DNA of 64,000 bases from Diphasiastrum complanatum (taxonomy: Eukaryota > Streptophyta > Lycopodiopsida > Lycopodiales > Lycopodiaceae), in contig CM055097.1 of the NCBI GenBank assembly GCA_029204225.1, forward strand, positions 73,217,716-73,281,715. The letters are read 5' to 3'. Shown here in pieces: positions 58,328-64,000 of the stretch. Position numbers and translations under genes: made by a program. The first letter of the stretch is position 1. Every line of letters begins with the position of its first letter. The notes beneath the pieces were generated by a model. The model was not told where the DNA came from and ran no database searches. It saw only the letters and a program-made list of their open reading frames with translations.

Positions 58328-59999
58328 ACAACTTGAACTTTACAAAAGTATCAAATACTTGAGACTTGAAGGAAAGTAAGAACACCCAACAATATCTTGA
58401 GTAGTCATCAATGAAGGTTAAAAACATGGATGAACCTCCATTAGATTTGGTGCTAGCAATGTGCACATCTGAGTGTATGAGTTCAAGAGGATGAGATGAC
58501 TTTGTGATGGAGTTAGGAAACACCTTCTTATGTGCCTTGGATAAGGCACAAGCTTCACAAACCTTGTCTTCCTTCCCAATAGACCTTGGTAGGCCTAAAG
58601 CATACTCCTCCTTGATCATAGCCTCCATGGAACCCGAGTTGACATGTCCAAGTCTTTTGTGCCATAAAGTAAAGGTAGATATCTTGCTCTTCTCGGCCAA
58701 CATGACAACATTAGTATCCACAAATGCATCCAGCTTATAAAGTTTGCCAAGTCTAGTGCCCTTAGCCACTATCTTACCCTTCTTCTTGATGAAACATTCA
58801 TTTGAAGCAAAGTCAACATTGAAACCATTGTCTACTATTTGGCCAACACTTAGTAGATTCTTTGTTATTGTAGGAATGTACAAAACACCTTCTATGTTGA
58901 TCTTTTTGGAAGATCCTAAGCAAAGGGGAATGCTACCAACTCCTTCAATCTTACAAGCTTCATCATTTGCTGTATAGATAGACTTTATAGGTCCATCATA
59001 AGATAAGAGAGAAGAGAAAAACTCCCTTTTACTAGTCATGTGTGAACTAGCACCCGAGTCAATCCACCAAGGATCTTCTCCTTTGAAGCTTGTTGAAGAA
59101 AATATGGACATCATGAGAGAGTCCTCATGTGAACTCTCCTCCTCCTCCTCTTTGCTCATGTTGGCTTGGCTTTGATCTTGCTTCCTCTTGAAGCATTCCG
59201 AGGCATAATGCCCCATCTTGCTACAATAGTAGCACTTCACCTTTGATTTGTCCTTCTTGACTTTGGTGGTTGATGGAGATGCCTTTGGGGGTCCTTCTTG
59301 ATCCTCAAGCTTTGTAGACTTCTTGAATGTTGATCCTTTGCCTTTGGACTTGCCTTTGCCTTTGGTGAAGAGAGCTTGGTCATCTCCACCTTGGATGGAA
59401 AGCCTATCCATCCTCTCTTGCATTTGGCTCCTTCTTGATTCCTCGGCCATGAGCGTGCCTTGGAGTTCTTCAAGTATGGGTAGCTTACCCATAATTGCAT
59501 ATCCCTGAACCAAATTGTCAAATTCAAAGCTTAGTCCATTCAATATGAGTTGAACAAGCTCTTCATTCTTGATAGGTTCACCTATAAAGGCTAGCTCTTT
59601 GTTCAATTCTTTTACTCTTAGGACAAAAGTATGTGCACTCTCTCCTTTCTTTTGATAGCTTCTATAGATTTGATTCTTCAAAGCTAACATTCTAGTTTGG
59701 TTCTTGGATTCATAGACCTTTTGCAAAGTCTCCCAAGCATCTTGAGCTGAAGTGCAATCTCCTACCTCTCTTAAGAGTTCATTTGCAACATTCATTTTTA
59801 TGCAATGTAGTGCAACATTGCACCTCTTGATGTATTTGGCTTTTTCTTGAGGATGAATAGGTTCACCCTCCTTACCATTTACAATTTCCATCAGATCTTG
59901 CATGATCATGATAGATTCCATTCTAACTTTCCATATGGAATAGTTAGTTTTGTTGAGCCTTTCATTAGTATCCAAAAGATATGCATTTATAGATGCCAT
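58302..59999 (-). CDS. young Copia gag, protease and integrase front
   Basis: 565 codons from MASINAYLLD. About 15-190: UBN2-type gag. 256-269: zinc knuckle CYYCSKMGHYASEC. 311-320: protease active site WWIDSGASSH. 446-484: integrase zinc site (H447, H452, C481, C484). 511: first catalytic Asp in IHSDVH. 529-545: FIDDYSRYCWVFLL. The frame ends KHQDS-stop after VEK. In copies A and B, VEK is followed by five residues and then (I/L)K-LRSD. Here a single base separates them, so 14 nt were lost and pol is thrown out of frame. Confidence 0.95.
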   Translation of the reverse strand: MASINAYLLDTNERLNKTNYSIWKVRMESIMIMQDLMEIVNGKEGEPIHPQEKAKYIKRCNVALHCIKMNVANELLREVGDCTSAQDAWETLQKVYESKNQTRMLALKNQIYRSYQKKGESAHTFVLRVKELNKELAFIGEPIKNEELVQLILNGLSFEFDNLVQGYAIMGKLPILEELQGTLMAEESRRSQMQERMDRLSIQGGDDQALFTKGKGKSKGKGSTFKKSTKLEDQEGPPKASPSTTKVKKDKSKVKCYYCSKMGHYASECFKRKQDQSQANMSKEEEEESSHEDSLMMSIFSSTSFKGEDPWWIDSGASSHMTSKREFFSSLLSYDGPIKSIYTANDEACKIEGVGSIPLCLGSSKKINIEGVLYIPTITKNLLSVGQIVDNGFNVDFASNECFIKKKGKIVAKGTRLGKLYKLDAFVDTNVVMLAEKSKISTFTLWHKRLGHVNSGSMEAMIKEEYALGLPRSIGKEDKVCEACALSKAHKKVFPNSITKSSHPLELIHSDVHIASTKSNGGSSMFLTFIDDYSRYCWVFLLSFKSQVFDTFVKFKLFVEKHQDS

Positions 60000-60796
60000 C
60001 TAGTCTCCTAATCAAGGACTTGACACAAATGAAGGTTACTTCTATTGATTTGATTGAAGGTCTACCTTATCCCACTTCTTAGGGACCTGAAAAGATCAGT
60101 AATAGACTTCCTATAAAGATCTAAGAATGATCTCTAACAAAATCAAATCATAGAATACTAGAAACAATGCACTTGCTTGATTGAAGTAGACAATACTAGT
60201 AGAATTGCCCCTCTTTCTATAAAGAACATTAAAGCTTCCAAATGATCTGATCAAGAGTGAATTTCAGCAACCTAATATACTTCCAAAATCACTTGTAAAA
60301 GATCTAAATGGAACTTAATGAGGATGCAACACAATCTACTATCCAATCACAAGCAAAAAATGATCAAAATTGATGAAAAATTGATCTAATTTGGTGCATA
60401 AGTCAAGCAATGGTTGGACTGAACCTAAATCACTTTAGGAGGTGCCTACTACACCTTAGAACAGCCTTGAAGAGTCCCCAAAACTCTGATCTTCCCTCTC
60501 CTTGAATGCTAGAAAGCCTTCTCTATGAAATCACCTCCAAAACTCGCTTAGAAATCAATGCTTGGAGCAAGCAAAACTTGCTATCTTGGTAATGTGAATT
60601 GAATTCAACTTTGCCTCTGGTTTTAGACACCTAAACACCTGCAAATGAAGTCACACAACACCAATCTCCAATGTATTTGACTCACTTTGAGTTCTAGAAT
60701 CAATACTAGATGCTAAGATCCAATCTACACAAGATTTAGATCAAAAATTGTGAGCAAATTGAATGCAAACCAAGGATTTAGCTCATTTCAGCCTTT
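60000..60796 (-). other. young Copia untranslated leader
   Basis: About 800 bp between the primer site and the gag start, AT-rich and non-coding, presumably carrying the packaging signals. No frame over 60 codons. Confidence 0.75.
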
Positions 60797-60810
60797 AGGC
60801 TCTGATACCA
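60797..60810 (-). promoter_or_regulatory. primer-binding site, initiator tRNA-Met
   Basis: Minus strand tggtatcagagcct immediately after the LTR end; thirteen bases match the tRNA 3' end. Confidence 0.9.
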
Positions 60811-61492
60811 TGTAAAAATTACAGCAAATAAGGATCCTAAAACACTTGAAATGATGAGGGAAACAATAGATTATGATTTCATAAGATTAGCACAAGTTGA
60901 ACCATCAAAATCCATCAAAAATCTATGCTTGAACCTCACTAAATGGCCCAAATCCTTGAAGAAGACTTCACACGTGTGAAAGTACGGCCTCCCACAGTCT
61001 GAGTACTGTACACCAGACCTACATTCAATCCTATAATCATTAGTAATCACAAGTACTCAAACAATTATGAACATAGAGAGCAATTGCACCATTATGAGAG
61101 AAAAATCATGAAATTGCTTGATTGATTTTGGTGAGATATCATCACCTATATATACATGATCCATCACGGTTTTGGGCAGGTATGAGTAGCCCTAAACCTA
61201 TCCCTAATGCTAATTTTGGTGGATCTTTCATCCCCACCAAGTTAGGGTTGGAATCTTGGAGATCCCTCAACAATGCAAAAATTACCAAAAATAGCTCCTA
61301 TTTTTTCTCCCTTGTATCTAAGCATAATTTGGACTCATTCCAAAGGTTCTAACACTTAGGTCTACTTGAGAACATCCTTATGAATGGAATCCTATGCTAT
61401 TTGGCACGTGTGACAAGCCACATCATGACCATCTAACTATTTACAAGTCATATGACCAAAACTAGTCAAGCTAGAATTGTGAATTTTTAACA
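60811..61492 (-). repeat. young Copia 5' LTR
   Basis: 682 bp. Differs from the 3' LTR at aagacttca versus aggcttca and at tccccacc versus tccctacc. Contains cacacgtgtg at 60969-60978. Confidence 0.95.
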
Positions 61493-61497
61493 GTAAA
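61493..61497. other. target site duplication GTAAA, right
   Basis: Matches 55344-55348. Confidence 0.9.
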
Positions 61498-62110
61498 CTC
61501 TCTCTTTATGCCATTAGTTTCACAAAACTCTTTCATCCTATTGGAGATGTACTCCCCTCCATTATCACTTCTTAATACTTTCAAGCTAGTATTAAGTTGC
61601 TTTTCCACAAGAGTTTTGAACTTTACAAAGGACTCAAAAACTTCACTTTTCTTAGAAAAGAGATAAACCCAAGAGTATATTGATCTATCATCAATAAAAG
61701 TGACATACATTAGAGCTCCACCATTTGATTCATGTGAAAATGAATGAACATCCGAGTGTATAAGGCTAAGAGGAGAGTTAGATCTTATCAAAGATCTCTT
61801 GAAAGGAAGCTTATGAGATTTGGAGAGTCCACAAGCTTCACAAAGCTTGCCACACCTGGATATGGTTTTGGGAAGTCCTCTTGCTAGCTCCTTTGTCACC
61901 ATGGTCTCCATAGCTTTGTAGTTAGGATGGCCTAACCTTTTGTGCCATAATTCCACTTGAGTGAGCTCCTCCCTTTCCATGTTCACACTTCCAACCATCA
62001 CATTAGCATCCAATTTGAATAACCTCCCTTGCTTGAAACCACTAGCAATACATTTTTCATCTTTCAAGATAGAACACCATTTGGCCGATGAGATTTTAAC
62101 TGAAACTCAC
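61498..62110 (-). pseudogene. Copia B integrase front part, right of the nested insertion
   Basis: The minus strand reads DEKCIASGFKQGRLFKLD, LWHKRLGHPNYKAMETM, CEACGLSKSHKLPF, LIHSDVHSF, FIDDRSIYSWVYLF, VLRSDNGGEYIS and ends IKREF at the insertion. It continues at 55343. The first two catalytic Asp are kept. Homology ends near 62110 beside the transposase-like relic. Confidence 0.85.
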
Positions 62111-62119
62111 TAGGCTCTA

Positions 62120-63960
62120 TCTTGACTTCTAAATCTATGAAATCAATATTAAATAATAACAAAATGAAAAAGATTAAGGCTTTAGTTATTGATAGCATTA
62201 TGAATGAAGTTGAAAAAATATTAGACACTACATTGCTTTAGGGGGCATGAGACTTTTCTAGCATCAATAGGGAAGCATATGCAACAATGTTTAAGATGAT
62301 AAAGGAGGCATTTGCACAGGTAAATATTACAAATCCCACGACCATTTCCAATCCCACGACCATTTCATCTTTTAAAAAAAAGAGACATGTTAAAATCAAG
62401 GTATGCAGACAATAGTTGGTAATCCATCTCATATCACTGAGTGTATTGCTCAAAAGGAGAAATTCTAGCTTATAACAATTCCAACAATTTAATTATTGAC
62501 ATTAATCAGTTATTAACATTCATCATAAATAATTTATGATATTACAAATGAGAATGTCAATAACAAGTTGATAGTTGTTCTCAAGTTAGATGAGTTTGAA
62601 ATTATAAAAGGACAAAAAATGTCTCACGATCATGAATGGAGCACTTTCAAATTTAGAAGACTCAGAAGGCCTCAATTTTAGTGTTCAATCAGAAAATGAT
62701 ATCTGGTGGTTGGCAGCATTTCAGGTATAGCAGTTCCTTCACATAATAAATAGGGATAATCATTTGAATATGGATTTCATTTGGAAAATCTTCTCTATGC
62801 TTAAATTATGAGGCTAATCAATTATTTGTATTCTTTTATAGGTGATTAAAGAAGACCATGACATTCTCTCATGGATATTTAATAGAACATCATCTCCTAC
62901 CACCATAAAAAATCACATGGAAGAAGTTCCACTCAATATTCTTGGAATTGGCACTTTCAACATTGAATGACATTTAGCAAGAGATCTGAAGACATTAAAA
63001 TGTATGTTCAATATATCCCATGACGCTAACTCTAAACACCCTTGTTTGTACTGCATAAAAACATCAAAAGACATGACAAGGAGTATAGGATTATCAAGAG
63101 ATCTAGAAAATCTCAATTGGAAACCTGTACTACCATTTCCTATAAGAAATGTTCATATCTGTACATTGCATTTCTATATCATTTGTACATCAATATTTGA
63201 AAATTTCTCTGTTCTCAAGTATTTCACCATGTTGTCTAACTTTTTCCAAACTTCTACTTTGTGTATACGAGTAGAATCTTCTTCTTCGAAACCTTGAGTT
63301 GCTTCAATAATTTCTTTCCAAACCATGTATTGAACCTTGGATTGTTTGCCAAAATAATTTCATAAAAATCTTCGAGCTTTGGATCCTCCAATGCTCAGCT
63401 TGCATGGAATATTTCCTATTTTACCAGATAGCTTGTCATCTTTTTTTTTATTTTAACGTGGCCTTTATGTAAGCCTGCTTTGGACAACACATCCTCTAAT
63501 CTGGAAATAGCTTCCTTCGCAGAGGCCTCTGGCTCGGAATTCCATGCAAACAAGATGTGAAGATATATTATTTTTTCTATAATACGATGTACAATGAATT
63601 GAAGCAGTTCAAAGTGCATGGGATGATGATCATATAACACATTATATGGTAAGATTTTGATTTTACACTACGATAGACACATATGTGCAATTGAAGTAGA
63701 TACTTTTGGTACTGATTTAGATTATATTTTTATGACATGCAACACATATTATGACATCATTCGACATTCTTTGCAAGAAATAGTGGAAGCCTTAGCATAT
63801 GGTCATCACAAGGAATGGAAAAATCTCATTGGCAAGCAAGAGTGGCATTTCATAAAAGTACACAACATGGCGGGACTAGCACAAAAACCAACTATATACT
63901 GCAACTTTTTCGATGGTTTTACAGAAGAATCCAAATTTGTCATAATACAAAATTGACGGA
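62120..63960 (+). pseudogene. unrecognised transposase-like protein relic, copy Y, with inverted segment
   Basis: Plus strand: MKKIKALVIDSIMNEVEKIL, REAYATMFKMIKEAF, then about 62620-62725 MNGALSNLEDSEG and NDIWWLAAFQ with a GT-AG intron of about 115 bp. 62842-63169: VIKEDHDILSWIFNRTSSPT, HLARDLKTLKCMFNISHDAN, SKHPCLYCIK, VHICTLH. From about 63592 down to 63171 the minus strand carries RIIEKIIYLHILFAWN, EAISRLEDVLSKAGLHKGHV, GSKARRFL and EVWKKLDNMVKYLRTEKF. Then the plus strand resumes: EAVQSAWDDDHITHYMV and GHHKEWKNLIGKQEWHFIK. The order matches copy X if the middle piece is turned round. Confidence 0.55.
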
Positions 63961-64000
63961 TTATAAAAAATTTCAAAAAGCATGCAAATTTATACAAGCC

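Larger units (their letters stand above)
55349..61492 (-). mobile_element. young full-length Ty1/Copia retrotransposon (E), nested in Copia B
   Basis: 6,144 bp with two 682-bp LTRs differing by only two transitions that I can find, a perfect GTAAA target duplication, a primer site tggtatcagagcc (minus strand, 60798-60810) and a polypurine tract gtgaggaggag (56031-56041, complement). Coding is intact through gag, protease and most of pol except one 14-nt deletion in integrase. With two changes in 682 bp and a commonly used rate near 7e-9 per site per year, insertion would be about 0.2 million years ago; the rate for this plant is unknown. It split Copia B integrase coding. Confidence 0.95.

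Overview
This is a plant nuclear genome window dominated by transposable-element debris. It best fits a fern or another seed-free vascular plant. The reasons are a PLS-type pentatricopeptide repeat (PPR) gene whose repeat wording is typical of fern, lycophyte and moss PPRs, GT-AG introns, very abundant (GA/CT)n tracts, and layered Copia, Gypsy, LINE-like, CACTA and LTR-miniature elements. The assignment to ferns is an inference from protein style. Nothing bacterial or viral was seen.

Host-type genes are few. One long PPR ORF lies at 1.87-3.83 kb (+), with its stop codon inside the E region and decayed tail coding after it. Lone spliced exons lie at 13.2 kb (exportin-T-like) and 14.2-14.7 kb (three phase-compatible exons of an unrecognised gene). 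A broken A1-type aspartic protease fragment lies at 18.55-18.87 kb. The rest is repeats and intergenic DNA.

Layout: 0-5 kb holds a GC-rich hairpin block and the PPR gene. 5-9 kb holds a scrambled Gypsy relic with a local inversion, a Gypsy LTR-like copy, a Gypsy integrase relic, and a 404-bp LTR miniature (TRIM) whose LTRs each contain a tRNA-like sequence. 9.8-11.4 kb (-) is a LINE-ORF1-like element. 11.5-12.1 kb is a second copy of the Gypsy LTR-like block. 14.7-15.3 kb (-) is integrase debris. 15.5-17 kb is a degenerate tandem repeat of about 290-360 bp. 19.5-20.2 kb is purine-rich. 22.6-26.4 kb (-) is an internally deleted Gypsy with diverged LTRs. 27.7-28.3 kb is a Copia relic. 30-33 kb holds transposase-like relics. 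34.1-40.2 kb (+) is a complete but inactivated Copia with TSD ATACC. 40.5-40.8 kb is another Copia 3' end interrupted by (CT)n. 42.1-43 kb is a CACTA transposase relic. 43-48.4 kb is long and non-coding. 48.4-49 kb and 51.4-51.8 kb hold periodic repeats. 52.8-62.1 kb is a nest of four Copia elements, the youngest (55,349-61,492, -) with 682-bp LTRs differing at two positions and TSD GTAAA. 62.1-64 kb is a second copy of the transposase-like family at 31 kb, with one segment inverted in place.

The most unusual items are the TRIM with tRNA-like LTRs, an unrecognised transposase-like family present twice, a hairpin-bearing array of about 65-bp period, an ORF1-only LINE-like unit with 5' repeats and a (CTT)n tail, two separate in-place inversions inside element relics, and the PPR gene apparently cut at its E2 motif by one stop codon. 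All gene calls come from reading translations by eye. No database search was possible.
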